37,590 bases of DNA from an uncultured Planctomycetaceae bacterium. Lineage in GTDB: Bacteria; Planctomycetota; Planctomycetia; Pirellulales; UBA1268. The notes beneath the pieces are model-generated. The model saw nothing but the letters and a program-made list of their open reading frames with translations, was not told the DNA's origin and did not search any database. The stretch covers positions 1-37,590 of the forward strand of contig CAISJI010000036.1 in assembly GCA_903885565.1 (NCBI GenBank), in the 5' to 3' direction. This document shows, piece after piece, positions 1-12,064 of the stretch (the stretch's first letter is position 1; every line of letters begins with the position of its first letter). Position numbers and translations under genes: made by a program.

Positions 1-2166
1 CCCCGGAAACACTTCCTGCAGCGTCCGCTCCACAGCGGCATCGTCACGCAGCGAGGTGTCGATCTTGTAGGTCACGGCCTCTTCAGACGCCCCCTCCGAC
101 CTGACGGCGCTGACGGCCGCATCGGGCAACACAGAGACCGCATCACGTACGGCGGAGATATCTGGAGTCTGGCCTTTCTTGAACGCCACCTGCACGCTCG
201 AGCCGCCGGTGAAATCGATATCGAAGAGCCCCTGCCCACGCTGCATGGCGCCGGCGAGTCCAAGCAGGATAAAGAGCGTTGACCCAATAATGGCTGGCCG
301 CACCCACGACACAAACTGGAAGTTGGGCTGACCGAAAAAGCGGGCCATCGAAAGCTTCGTGATCCAGCGATTCCGCTCGGCCAGATCAAACATCACGCGG
401 GAACAAAATACCGCCGTGAAGAGATTGAGCGTCAGGCCGAGGATGAGCGTCACGGCAAAACCCTTCAACTGATCGGTGCCGATGGCAAACAGCACAAATC
501 CGGTGATGAGCGTGGTGAGATTGGAATCGACGATCGTCGCAAAAGCCCTCTGGAAGCCGTTGCGGATCGCCATCCGCAAAGCCGCCCCCCGGTCGGTCTC
601 CTCCCGCATCCGTTCATAGATGAGAACGTTGGCGTCGACCGCCATGCCGACCGAGAGCACAAGCCCTGCCAGCCCTGCCAGCGTGAAGGCGGCCTTGATC
701 GAGATCATCAGGGCAACCACCAGCACAATATTGAGCAGCACCGCCAGATCGGCCACCAGTCCGGAAAAGCGGTAATAGGAGAGCATGAACGCCAGCACCA
801 CGATCGTCGCCAAAATCATCGCCCGAGCACCGGAGCGGATGGTGTCTTCGCCGAGCTGTGGGCTGATGCGCTGCTCGCTGATCGGCTGGCTGTAGAGTGC
901 TGCAGGCAGGCTGCCGGCATTGAGCACGCCGATCAGGTAATCGACGTCAGCCTGCTTGAACGAACCGGTGATCTGGCCGTCGCCGGAGATCGCGCTGCGG
1001 ATCGTGGGGGCCGAGAGCAACACATCGTCCAGCAGAATGCCCAGCCGGCTGGTGAGCCGATTGGAGGGATCGGGAAGATTTTGCGAGGTGAGTGTTCCAA
1101 AGAGCGCCGCCCCGGCGGAGTTGAACGAAAAGTTCACGCACGGCTGCATGTTGCTGTCGTAGCTCGACAGGGCTCTGGAGAGATAGCCGCCGGTGACGTT
1201 GAAGCGGTCGAGCACCATCAGCACCTCCACCCGCCCATCAGGAGCGGTGCGGGTCACGAGCCCCCGGTCCTCGGCAGGATTGATCTTGGCTGTGTCCAAC
1301 TGGGCCCAGCGGCCAACAGGCGAGCCGGCATCGCTGACCGTGCTCCCGGCTGTCTGCCCGGCCAACTCGATCACCCGGCGGTGCCGCGGATCCTCGGGGT
1401 TGGCGGTGATCCGGAACTCCAGCACGCCGGCGCTCGAGACGATCCGCTTGATCATCTCGACTTCCGACTGATCGACTTCCGGCACGATCACTTCCAGCTG
1501 ATCGAGGCCGAACCGGCGAACGGTCACTTCCTTCTGCCCGCCCGGATTCACGCGGCGGCTCACGGCAGCCACGAGCTTGTCCATATCGACCGGGGCCTGC
1601 TGCCCCCGGACGAGAAACTCCATCTCCATGGCGTCGCCGACAGAGGCCTGCCGTGCCAGCCGGACCTGGGCCCCACCGAAGTCGAGCTGCTCCACCCCCT
1701 TCACGAAGGCTTCGCGGGCCACCGTATCGGTGGTGTTGAGGCGGACGGCGATCCGCCCATCGGCAGTCTGCGTGGCGACCCCCTGCGGACCATCCTGGGT
1801 GGCAAGCAGTTGCTGAATCCTGCCCATGCTGTCGTCCACCTGTCCGGCGACCTGCTTGGAGGCATCGATTTCATAAATGAGGATCACGCCCCCCTTGAGG
1901 TCGATGCCCATTCTCGGCGGCCAGCCCAGCGCAATGATCACGCAGCCCGCCGCCAGCGCCACCAACACCGTGGCGATCCGGCCCCACATATCGGAGGCCC
2001 GCAGAGACTTCGCCATCACCCACGCCAGGAGCGTCGGCACGGCCACGGTCAGCAGCGTGATCAACCACATCACCCACCCCTCGCGCCACCAGGGCAGGTT
2101 GGTGGCCGCAACTGGCACCGCGGCGGCGGCCTGGGCAAACAGAAGACTGATTGGTGGGAGATTCAT
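1..2166 (-). CDS. secDF: SecD-SecF fusion protein translocase subunit (3' end outside window)
   Basis: Membrane RND-type subunit that helps SecYEG export proteins using the proton motive force. Reading from ATG 2166, 722 codons are open to the window edge, so the end of SecF is missing. Two hydrophobic segments (about residues 31-52 and 63-83) precede the SecD motif GIDLKGG (87-93). A periplasmic domain follows, then a membrane block containing GMAVDANVLIYER. A second module starts with FDIDFTGGSS (from about 648), the hallmark of SecF, so both halves lie in one reading frame. SecD and SecF are separate in E. coli; fusions are known in Bacillus and other phyla. The extra N-terminal membrane segment before the SecD signature is slightly unusual. 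It lies 150 bp downstream of yajC. The family call is secure; the start has only a weak purine-rich ribosome site. Confidence 0.95.
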   Translation of the reverse strand, partial: MNLPPISLLFAQAAAAVPVAATNLPWWREGWVMWLITLLTVAVPTLLAWVMAKSLRASDMWGRIATVLVALAAGCVIIALGWPPRMGIDLKGGVILIYEIDASKQVAGQVDDSMGRIQQLLATQDGPQGVATQTADGRIAVRLNTTDTVAREAFVKGVEQLDFGGAQVRLARQASVGDAMEMEFLVRGQQAPVDMDKLVAAVSRRVNPGGQKEVTVRRFGLDQLEVIVPEVDQSEVEMIKRIVSSAGVLEFRITANPEDPRHRRVIELAGQTAGSTVSDAGSPVGRWAQLDTAKINPAEDRGLVTRTAPDGRVEVLMVLDRFNVTGGYLSRALSSYDSNMQPCVNFSFNSAGAALFGTLTSQNLPDPSNRLTSRLGILLDDVLLSAPTIRSAISGDGQITGSFKQADVDYLIGVLNAGSLPAALYSQPISEQRISPQLGEDTIRSGARAMILATIVVLAFMLSYYRFSGLVADLAVLLNIVLVVALMISIKAAFTLAGLAGLVLSVGMAVDANVLIYERMREETDRGAALRMAIRNGFQRAFATIVDSNLTTLITGFVLFAIGTDQLKGFAVTLILGLTLNLFTAVFCSRVMFDLAERNRWITKLSMARFFGQPNFQFVSWVRPAIIGSTLFILLGLAGAMQRGQGLFDIDFTGGSSVQVAFKKGQTPDISAVRDAVSVLPDAAVSAVRSEGASEEAVTYKIDTSLRDDAAVERTLQEVFPG

Positions 2167-2269
2167 GAAACTCTGACTCTCTTTCGGCTTTCGATGCAGG
2201 TTTGAGTGCAGTGGAAGTGGATGGTGCCGGCCTGCCGGCGCTACGTGGAATCGAGGTGTGCGTGGGGGG

Positions 2270-2301
2270 CTCTGGGGAAGTGCCTGTGGTGAGCCCCAGA
2301 G
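2270..2301 (-). other. Stem-loop in yajC-secDF spacer
   Basis: A perfect 8-bp inverted repeat, CTCTGGGG at 2270-2277 and CCCCAGAG at 2294-2301, encloses a 16-nt loop just after the yajC stop. No T-run follows on the minus strand, so it does not fit a standard intrinsic terminator. It may protect or attenuate the yajC-secDF transcript. Confidence 0.4.
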
Positions 2302-2316
2302 TGCCCAATCTTCAAA

Positions 2317-2736
2317 CTAATTCACTGATCCGGAAGTATCGGCCTCCGCATCCAGCACCCGGGCGATGCTGGCCACAGTGACGGCAATCTTGACCGAGCC
2401 GGCGTCGTCGACCTTGAGTGTCACCCGATCCGCTTCGCGGTCGACGTTGGCCACCGTGCCGTACATGCCACCGGAGGTCACCACCCGATCATTTTTCTTG
2501 AGCGCGGCGATCATGGCCGTTTGCCGCTGCATCCGATCCCGCTCCGGCTTGTAGAGCAGCATCCACGCAGCCGCCGCCACGACCACCATCGGCAGTACGT
2601 TGAGAAGCATCTGCAGCGGGGAACCATCGCCCGATGCGGCCGCCTGTCCCAGCAGAACGGGACAGGAGAGGCCGGGGCCAGGGAACTCCCCTGACAGCAG
2701 GCCGAGCGGGGCAGAGAGGAAACTGGGTGGATGCAT
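2317..2736 (-). CDS. yajC: Preprotein translocase accessory subunit YajC
   Basis: Small single-pass inner-membrane protein that associates with SecDF. The 139-aa product starting at ATG 2736 has a hydrophobic N-terminal region, a membrane segment (MLLNVLPMVVVAAAAWMLLY), and then the YajC signature of a positively charged stretch followed by MIAALKKNDRVVTSGGMYGTV. The conserved R(K)-P motif appears as KPERDRMQR. The frame stays open 30 codons upstream to 2826, but that part is arginine- and proline-rich and unlike YajC, so I prefer 2736. The leader before the membrane segment (about 35 residues) is longer than in E. coli and could act as a signal-like segment. The tgt-yajC-secD order is widely conserved and supports the call. 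Confidence 0.93.
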   Translation of the reverse strand: MHPPSFLSAPLGLLSGEFPGPGLSCPVLLGQAAASGDGSPLQMLLNVLPMVVVAAAAWMLLYKPERDRMQRQTAMIAALKKNDRVVTSGGMYGTVANVDREADRVTLKVDDAGSVKIAVTVASIARVLDAEADTSGSVN

Positions 2737-2847
2737 CGGATTTGGAGCCTTGGGAACGGTATGCCGAAACTGCAAATGTATCGGGCCTTGCGGAGGTCGG
2801 ACAAGACCGGCCCCGCGTGAGGCCAATCGGCCCCATCCTTCAGGTCC

Positions 2848-3981
2848 TCAATGCTCTTCCTGAGCGTTGCTCTCGCGGGTGAGCCCCGCCAGCAGTTCCT
2901 GGCAGACGGCCGGGAAGTTTCCGGCGAGAATCGCCCCCCGCAACCTGGCCACCAACCGCTGGTAGAAGGTGAGGTTATGAATCGAGGCCAGAATCGGGCC
3001 GAGCATCTCGCCGGAGAGAAACAGATGCCTGATGTAGCTGCGGCTGTGGAGGCAGGCCCGGCAGGGGCATCCCTCCTCCAGCGGTTGCCCGTCGACGGCA
3101 TGGCAGGCATTGCGCAGGCGCAGGGGCCCCCGAAACGTGTAGACCAGCGAGTTGCGACCGCAGCGGGTGGGCAACACGCAGTCGAACATATCGATGCCCG
3201 CCGCCACCGCCGCGATGATGTCCTGTGGCTGGCCGACTCCCATGAGATACCGCGGTTTGTCGGCGGGAAGATGGGGAACTGTGGCCGCCAGTGCCGCCAC
3301 CATCGCCTCGGGTCCCTCGCCCACCGAGAGCCCCCCCACGGCATAGCCCGCGAAAGGCAGGACGCACAACCCCGCGGCGCTCTCCCTGCGCAGATCGGGT
3401 TCCAGCCCCCCCTGCACGATCCCAAAGAGCGCCTGATCAGGTCGGTCGTGCGCGGCGAGGCAGCGCTCCGCCCAGCGGAGCGATCTTCGCATAGCGTCCT
3501 CCACCGCTTCCCGCGGCGCCGGCAGCGCGATCACGTGGTCGAGTTGCATGGCGATGTCGGCACCAATGCGCTGCTGAATCCGCATCGACGCCTCGGGGGT
3601 GAAGTCGACTGCGCTGCCATCGAGGTGCGAGCGAAAAAAGGCCCCCTCCTCCGTCACCCGCACCTGCTGGGCCAGACTGAAGACCTGAAACCCACCGCTG
3701 TCGGTGAGCGTGGGACCACTCCATCCCATGAAGCGCCCGACGCCCCCTGCCTTGGCGACCACGTCCTCGCCGGGGCGCAGGTGGAGATGGTAGGCGTTCT
3801 CCAGCACCATGCCGGCGCCCGTCTCGGCCACCCGGCCAATATCAACCCCCTTGACCGTGGCCGCGGTGGCCACCGGCATGAACAGGGGTGTGGGCACAGA
3901 ACCGTGGGGCGTGGTCAGCACACCGGCGCGGGCCCCGCTGGGGCTGGCAGACTCAAGTTGGAACGCGAAACCGGGCTTCAT
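2848..3981 (-). CDS. tgt: Queuine/preQ1 tRNA-guanine transglycosylase
   Basis: Exchanges guanine-34 in the anticodon of GUN tRNAs for preQ1 in queuosine synthesis. The 377-aa length is typical. Visible elements are [11 protein letters not shown] with Asp94 (acid/base position), GIVQGG at 187-192, GLSVGEG for base recognition, and [13 protein letters not shown] with Asp267 at the nucleophile position. The zinc site is Cys305, Cys307, Cys310 and His335, spaced as in Zymomonas Tgt (38 residues from nucleophile to first Cys). The start codon overlaps the ugd stop as ATGA, which suggests translational coupling. Downstream are yajC and secDF, the standard neighbours. Nothing appears broken. Confidence 0.97.
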   Translation of the reverse strand: MKPGFAFQLESASPSGARAGVLTTPHGSVPTPLFMPVATAATVKGVDIGRVAETGAGMVLENAYHLHLRPGEDVVAKAGGVGRFMGWSGPTLTDSGGFQVFSLAQQVRVTEEGAFFRSHLDGSAVDFTPEASMRIQQRIGADIAMQLDHVIALPAPREAVEDAMRRSLRWAERCLAAHDRPDQALFGIVQGGLEPDLRRESAAGLCVLPFAGYAVGGLSVGEGPEAMVAALAATVPHLPADKPRYLMGVGQPQDIIAAVAAGIDMFDCVLPTRCGRNSLVYTFRGPLRLRNACHAVDGQPLEEGCPCRACLHSRSYIRHLFLSGEMLGPILASIHNLTFYQRLVARLRGAILAGNFPAVCQELLAGLTRESNAQEEH

Positions 3982-5294
3982 CCCGGCAGCACCGGCGCCT
4001 TGCCGATCGAATGGTAGGCGAATCCGAGGCTCCGCATCTCGGCGGGCACGTAGAGATTGCGGCCGTCGAAGATCGTGCGCGAGGGCATTCTGCGGGCCAT
4101 TTCTTCAAAGTCGGGACGGCGGAAATCGTTCCACTCCGTCACGATCGCCAAGCAGTCGGCACCGGTGAGAGCATCGATGGCCTGCTCCGAGTATTTGATT
4201 CGCGCACCGTACAGGGCCCGGGCATTCTCCATCGCCTCCGGGTCGAAGACGGTCACCTCCGCTCCCGCTGCGAGCAATTGGTCGATGAGATCGAGGGCTG
4301 GAGCATCGCGGATATCGTCGGTGCGGGGCTTGAATGCCAGTCCCCACACCGCCACCTTCCGCCCCCGCAATGTGCCGCCGAAATGGGCCAGAATCTTTTC
4401 CCCCAAAACCCGTTTCTGCGCCAGGTTTGTGTCGTGAACGGCCATCAGCACCCTGGGAACAATTCCCTTGTCGCGGGCCATGGCCGCCAGCGCCTGCACA
4501 TCCTTGGGAAAGCAACTCCCGCCGTAGCCGACCCCCGGGAAGAGAAAGGCAAACCCGATCCGCCGATCGTGCCCAATGCCGCGTCGCACCTCGTCGATAT
4601 CGGCTTCCATGCGTTCGCAGAGATTGGCCACCTCGTTGATGAAACTGATCTTGGTCGAAAGCAGCGCATTGGCCACGTATTTGGTCATCTCCGCACTCTC
4701 GGGCGACATGACCAGAAACGGGTTCTCCGTGCGGAGATAGGGCAGATAGAGATTTTTTAGCACATCGGCCACAGCGGGCGAACGCACTCCCACCACCACC
4801 CGATCGGGCTTCTGAAAATCCTCGATGGCAGCCCCCTCCTTGAGGAATTCGGGGTTGCTGGCCACGTGGCAGTTCCGCCCGGTGCGCTGGAGCAGGCGGC
4901 GTTCGATGCCGGCGCAGGTGCCGACCGGCACCGTGCTCTTGGTGACCACCACTGCCTGTGCGTGCAGATATGGGGCGATCGCGTCGACCACCGCCCACAG
5001 GGCTGTCAGATCGGCCGAACCGTCGGCCGCAGGGGGCGTGCCGACGGCGAGAAACACGATCTCTGCGGTGCTGATCGCCCGCTGGGTATCGGTGGTGAAG
5101 AGCAGCCGACCGGCCTTCCGGTTGCGTTCCACCAATTCCTCAAGCCCCGGTTCATAGATCGGCACCTCGCCCCGGTTGAGACGCTCGATCTTGGCGGCAT
5201 TGATGTCCAGACAGGTGACGGTGTTGCCGCTATCAGAGAAACAGGTCCCTGAGACGAGGCCCACATACCCGGTGCCAACCACTGCAATGCGCAT
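3978..5294 (-). CDS. ugd: UDP-glucose 6-dehydrogenase
   Basis: Cytosolic NAD-dependent enzyme that oxidises UDP-glucose twice to UDP-glucuronate for surface polysaccharides. The 438-aa protein opens with the Rossmann motif GTGYVG (7-12). It contains [17 protein letters not shown] with Glu149, [20 protein letters not shown] with Lys205, and [10 protein letters not shown] with the catalytic Cys261, followed by the C-terminal domain [20 protein letters not shown] 5294 is preceded by AGGAG about 10 nt upstream, a convincing ribosome site. It ends in a 4-bp ATGA overlap with tgt, so the two are probably co-translated although their functions are unrelated. A GDP-mannose dehydrogenase is the nearest alternative, but the motif set fits UDP-glucose better. 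Confidence 0.95.
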   Translation of the reverse strand: MRIAVVGTGYVGLVSGTCFSDSGNTVTCLDINAAKIERLNRGEVPIYEPGLEELVERNRKAGRLLFTTDTQRAISTAEIVFLAVGTPPAADGSADLTALWAVVDAIAPYLHAQAVVVTKSTVPVGTCAGIERRLLQRTGRNCHVASNPEFLKEGAAIEDFQKPDRVVVGVRSPAVADVLKNLYLPYLRTENPFLVMSPESAEMTKYVANALLSTKISFINEVANLCERMEADIDEVRRGIGHDRRIGFAFLFPGVGYGGSCFPKDVQALAAMARDKGIVPRVLMAVHDTNLAQKRVLGEKILAHFGGTLRGRKVAVWGLAFKPRTDDIRDAPALDLIDQLLAAGAEVTVFDPEAMENARALYGARIKYSEQAIDALTGADCLAIVTEWNDFRRPDFEEMARRMPSRTIFDGRNLYVPAEMRSLGFAYHSIGKAPVLPG

Positions 5295-5395
5295 CGATCA
5301 GAATCTCCTGCTGAAAATGAACCGCGTAAACCGGCGGCCGCATCACGATATTCCCGGCTGTCAGGCGACCGCTCCTTCTCCGGAGCTGGTCACCC

Positions 5396-8296
<2,901 letters not shown>

Positions 8297-8462
8297 ACCC
8301 GTCCACGTCAGCGGGTCAACCGGCCGAAAGCCCGCAAAAAAAGCCCCTCCGAACGGCTTGACCTCCAATATGCCGCCCGCCTACCCTCCCGACCCGCTTT
8401 CCAGCCCGGCTCAATGTGGTCTGCCGGGCCTGTTTTCAGCGTTCCCCGAAGGGTGTTCCCCC

Positions 8463-10244
8463 GTGCTCACGCCCCGCCTGCACGCACCTGCTGTCGCCAC
8501 TGTGGCCGCCCTGGTGCTGCTCACAAATCTGGGCGGACCGGCTCTCTGGGACGAGGACGAGCCGAAAAATGCTGCCTGCACGCAGGCCATGCTCGATCGG
8601 GGCGACTGGGTGGTGCCAACCTTTAACGGCAGGCTGCGGATCGAAAAGCCGGCCCTGGTCAACTGGGTGCAGATGGCTGGCTTCACGCTGGCGGGTCGAA
8701 ACGAGACCGGCGCCCGGCTGGGATCGGCCCTGCTCTCGATCGGCACCTGCCTGCTGACCTGGCGGATCGGCGTCGATCTCTTCAACCCTCAGGCCGGCCT
8801 GCTGGGGGGGCTGGCGATGGCCTCCTGCCTATGGACCGCCCTGGGGGGCCGGACGGCGACGCCCGACGCCCCGCTGCTGTTTCTCACCACCCTGGCACTG
8901 TGGTGCTTTGCGCGCACCGTGACACGCAACTGGGCCGGCGGGGGCCTGCGGCCACTGTCGAGGGGACAGGCGTGGGGCGTGGGGGCCGCCTGTGGACTGG
9001 CTATTCTGGCCAAGGGACCGGTCGGCCTCTGCCTGCCGCTGGCGTCGTTGGCAGCCTTTGCCGGCTGGCAGGCAGCCATCGGACTGCCGGAGACCACCGC
9101 TGCGAATCGCTGGCTCGCGGTGCGCCAGGCCTGCTTCACCTGGCTGCAGCAGGCCCGCTGTGGCCTCCATCCGCTCTCGATTCTGGCCGCTGCCGCTGGA
9201 GTGGCTGCCCCTTGGTATGCCTGGGTCACCCTGCGCACCGGCGGCGCCTGGCTGCATGGCTTTATCATGGTGCACAACGTCCACCGCTTTGCCGAGCCGA
9301 TGGAGGGGCATGGGGGATCGTCGCTGCTCTACTATCCTGCCGTGATCGCCGTCGGCTTCTTTCCCTGGTCGATCGTGCTCGCGGCCGTCTTCGCCCATGC
9401 GGCGGGCGTTCTGCGTTCGCCCCGCAGCGATGCCCGCCAGCCCGGCCTGCGGCTGGCGCTCTGCTGGTTTTTCACCTGGGTGATCGCCTTCTCCTGCGCG
9501 GGCACAAAACTCCCCGGCTATGTGTGGCCAGCCTACCCGGCACTCGCAGTGCTCACCGGCCTCTTTCTCTCCGACTGGGCCCGCGGTGACATCTCGTGCG
9601 TGCGTTGGTGCCGCCATCCGGAGCAGGCACTCGAACTGGTCATGCGGACCGCGTGGCTGATTCTGGGTGTGGTGGGCGTTGGATTCACGATCGGAATCCC
9701 CCTGGCGGCGCGGGCCGTCGCCCCGGAACTGGCGCGGCTGGGATGGCTGGGATTGGTGCCTCTGGCTGCCGCGGGGTTCGCCTGGCACTGCCAGACCAGT
9801 CAGCGGCGGCCCCGGGCCCTGACCGCTCTGGCCTTGACTGCCTGCGTGTGGGTAGCCGCTCTGGCAGCGTGGGGCGGATCGCTTGTCGGGGGCGGAGCAC
9901 GGGGCCCGAAGGAACTGGTCACCAGCCTCGCAGACCGCCCCGCCGCCGACGCCTGGGCCGGGTTTGGCACCGTGCCACCGAGCGTTGTCTTCTACGCCGG
10001 CACGACGATCCAACAACTCGATTCCACCGCCGAAATCACCTCCCACCTCACGCAGCACCCCGACACGCATCTCGTCGTGGACAGCCGCTATGTGGTGAAC
10101 CTTCCCAAGCCGTTCCCCCCGGGCTTCGCTGTTATCGATCGGGTGAAACTGCTCTTTGCCCACGACCTGCTGCTGATCGGCCCCTCCCGTCCGCCTGCTC
10201 CGGAGAATCCACTGGCATGCCTCGCGCCACCGTCACCCCAATGA
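8463..10244 (+). CDS. GT39/ArnT-like membrane glycosyltransferase (first paralog)
   Basis: Predicted polytopic GT-C enzyme that moves a sugar from a polyprenyl-phosphate carrier to a lipid or protein outside the cytoplasm. The GTG start at 8463 has AAGGG 9 nt upstream and places WDEDEP at residues 29-34 after one membrane segment, as in its paralog. The acidic pair in this first outer loop is the family's catalytic region, followed by GDWVVPTFNGRLRIEKPALVNW. Further conserved blocks are LAILAKGPVG, APWYAW, FFPWS and GTKLPGYVWPAYPAL, with about ten hydrophobic segments. An in-frame ATG at 8370 would add 31 proline-rich residues and lacks a ribosome site. The stop overlaps the next gene as ATGA. 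Substrate and acceptor cannot be read from sequence. Confidence 0.85.
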   Translation: MLTPRLHAPAVATVAALVLLTNLGGPALWDEDEPKNAACTQAMLDRGDWVVPTFNGRLRIEKPALVNWVQMAGFTLAGRNETGARLGSALLSIGTCLLTWRIGVDLFNPQAGLLGGLAMASCLWTALGGRTATPDAPLLFLTTLALWCFARTVTRNWAGGGLRPLSRGQAWGVGAACGLAILAKGPVGLCLPLASLAAFAGWQAAIGLPETTAANRWLAVRQACFTWLQQARCGLHPLSILAAAAGVAAPWYAWVTLRTGGAWLHGFIMVHNVHRFAEPMEGHGGSSLLYYPAVIAVGFFPWSIVLAAVFAHAAGVLRSPRSDARQPGLRLALCWFFTWVIAFSCAGTKLPGYVWPAYPALAVLTGLFLSDWARGDISCVRWCRHPEQALELVMRTAWLILGVVGVGFTIGIPLAARAVAPELARLGWLGLVPLAAAGFAWHCQTSQRRPRALTALALTACVWVAALAAWGGSLVGGGARGPKELVTSLADRPAADAWAGFGTVPPSVVFYAGTTIQQLDSTAEITSHLTQHPDTHLVVDSRYVVNLPKPFPPGFAVIDRVKLLFAHDLLLIGPSRPPAPENPLACLAPPSPQ

Positions 10245-12064
10245 ATAAAATAGTCTCCACCGCACCAGCCCCCACGGGTGCCAAGGGCCTGACGGCTCTC
10301 CTGCGCCATCCATTCTGGCTGGTGGTGCTGGCCACCGTGGCCTGCCTCGCGCTGGGGTTTGCCCCGACCGCCTTCTGGGATGAGGACGAGCCCCGCTTTG
10401 CAGCCATCGCCCGCACGATGCTCGAAACTGGCGACTGGGTGGTGCCGATGTACAACGGCACGCTGGCGGTCGACAAGCCGGTGCTGATGCACTGGTGCAT
10501 GGCGGCCTCCTACGCGGTGCTCGGCACAGGTGAAATGGCCGCCCGCCTCCCCGCCGCCCTGGCAGTGCTCGCCACCGCCTTGGCGCTGTTGCGGGCTGGC
10601 ACGCTCTGGTTTTCCCCTGCCGCCGGAATCGTGGCTGCCTTGGCGTATGTCGGCTGTTTGCTCGTGGGTATCGAAGCCCATGCCGCCACCCCTGACACGA
10701 TCCTCACGGCACTCACTGCCTGGGCCACACTCCTGGCTGCCGAGGCTTTTCTGCCCCCGGGGACACCGCTCGTAGCCGGCACTGGGCCCACATCGGCTCC
10801 CCGGCTGACGGCCCGCCAAGCGGGCGTGATCGGGGCCCTGACAGGGCTGGCAGTTCTCTGCAAAGGGCCGGTGGGCTTTGTGGGCCCCATGGCGGTGCTC
10901 GCTCCCTGGGCATGGTGGATCGCTTTCGGCAGGCGCCGGTCTGGCGCGGCGCCCACATTGGCTCCAGCCACGCTCCCCAAGGCAGCCCTCGGTGCGGTGG
11001 TCGACACCGTCAGAACATTGCGGCCCGGCATCATCACACTGGCCATGTTGGCCGTGGCCGCCCCCTGGTACGTGGCGGTGGGACTGCGCACATCGGGCGA
11101 GTGGCCGGCCGGTTTCTTCCTGATCCACAACATTGGCCGGTTTGCCGCCCCGATGGAAAATCACCGCGGCAGCTTTCTGTTCCACCCACTGGCGATGCTC
11201 GTGGGCTTCTTTCCCTGGTCGTGCTATCTGCCGCTGGCGATCGTGGAGGGGCTGTGGCGGGTGTGGAAACGCACCGAAACCACGGCCGTCACCCACGCTC
11301 TGGGGCTGACGCTGGTCTGGATCTGTGTGTGGGTGGGGGCCTTCTCCGCGGCGGCCACCAAACTGCCCAACTATGTTCTGCCCGCCTACCCGGCTGCAGC
11401 GCTCTTGGTGGGCGTGCTTGGCGCCGAGGCGATTCGACGCGGCCGCTGGACCCATCCCCGCTGCATGGCCGCGGGGCTCGGCTGGCTGGCCTTCGGCGGG
11501 ATAGCCACGGCGGTCACAGTGCTCGTCGCCGCCCGCTACGGCCTGCATCGGGCCGAGCCGGCGGCTCTGGTCGGCCTGGTGCCGCTGCTGGGCGCGGCCG
11601 CCTGCTGGTGGGCAGCCCGCCGCAATCTGCTCGAACCGGTGGCCGCGTTCACCGCCACCAGCCTGCTGTTCACAGGACTGGCAGTGGGGCCGGCCGCCTG
11701 GCGGCTCGCCGGGGCCAACGTGCTGCCGGGATTGGTCGAGCAGGCCCATGAGCATGTCGGCGGCCGGGCCCGGATCGGCACTTTCCCGCAGATCACGCCC
11801 AACGTCGTCTACTACGCCAACGGTCTCGTCACCGAATGCTACTACGATCAGCCGGAAGCGGCCCTGCGCTTCATTTCCTCCGGCAGCGACTGCGTGCTGC
11901 TGGTACGGGAGGACCACCTCTCCCATATCTCCCCCCAATTGCCGGCGAACATCGGCATCGTGGGGCGCGCCCACCCGCTGTTTAAAGATCACGATTTCCT
12001 ACTGCTGGGGACCACAGCCTCCCCGCAGGCCCTCGGTGCCATCCCCCGGAGCCTTGCCCGATGA
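10241..12064 (+). CDS. GT39/ArnT-like membrane glycosyltransferase (second paralog)
   Basis: Tandem paralog of the preceding gene, 607 aa from ATG 10241, whose ATGA overlaps the upstream stop. An in-frame ATG at 10217 is the alternative. Conserved parts match the first copy: WDEDEP (46-51), GDWVVPMYNGTLAVDKPVLMHW, AVLCKGPVG, APWYVAVGLRTSGEW, HNIGRF, GFFPWS and ATKLPNYVLPAYPAAALL. The sequences have diverged between these blocks, so the duplication is old and the copies may use different acceptors. The hydrophilic C-terminal part (about 500-600) resembles the extracytoplasmic domain of ArnT-like enzymes. Lipid-linked sugar donors are the norm for this family, and the GT2 enzyme immediately downstream is the likely supplier. 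Confidence 0.87.
   Translation: MNKIVSTAPAPTGAKGLTALLRHPFWLVVLATVACLALGFAPTAFWDEDEPRFAAIARTMLETGDWVVPMYNGTLAVDKPVLMHWCMAASYAVLGTGEMAARLPAALAVLATALALLRAGTLWFSPAAGIVAALAYVGCLLVGIEAHAATPDTILTALTAWATLLAAEAFLPPGTPLVAGTGPTSAPRLTARQAGVIGALTGLAVLCKGPVGFVGPMAVLAPWAWWIAFGRRRSGAAPTLAPATLPKAALGAVVDTVRTLRPGIITLAMLAVAAPWYVAVGLRTSGEWPAGFFLIHNIGRFAAPMENHRGSFLFHPLAMLVGFFPWSCYLPLAIVEGLWRVWKRTETTAVTHALGLTLVWICVWVGAFSAAATKLPNYVLPAYPAAALLVGVLGAEAIRRGRWTHPRCMAAGLGWLAFGGIATAVTVLVAARYGLHRAEPAALVGLVPLLGAAACWWAARRNLLEPVAAFTATSLLFTGLAVGPAAWRLAGANVLPGLVEQAHEHVGGRARIGTFPQITPNVVYYANGLVTECYYDQPEAALRFISSGSDCVLLVREDHLSHISPQLPANIGIVGRAHPLFKDHDFLLLGTTASPQALGAIPRSLAR

Noticed and set aside
1081-2205. Long plus-strand open frame (374 codons) opposite secDF
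   Set aside because: It is antisense to an unambiguous SecD sequence, has His/Arg/Pro-rich composition typical of GC-rich shadow frames, and has no recognisable motif.
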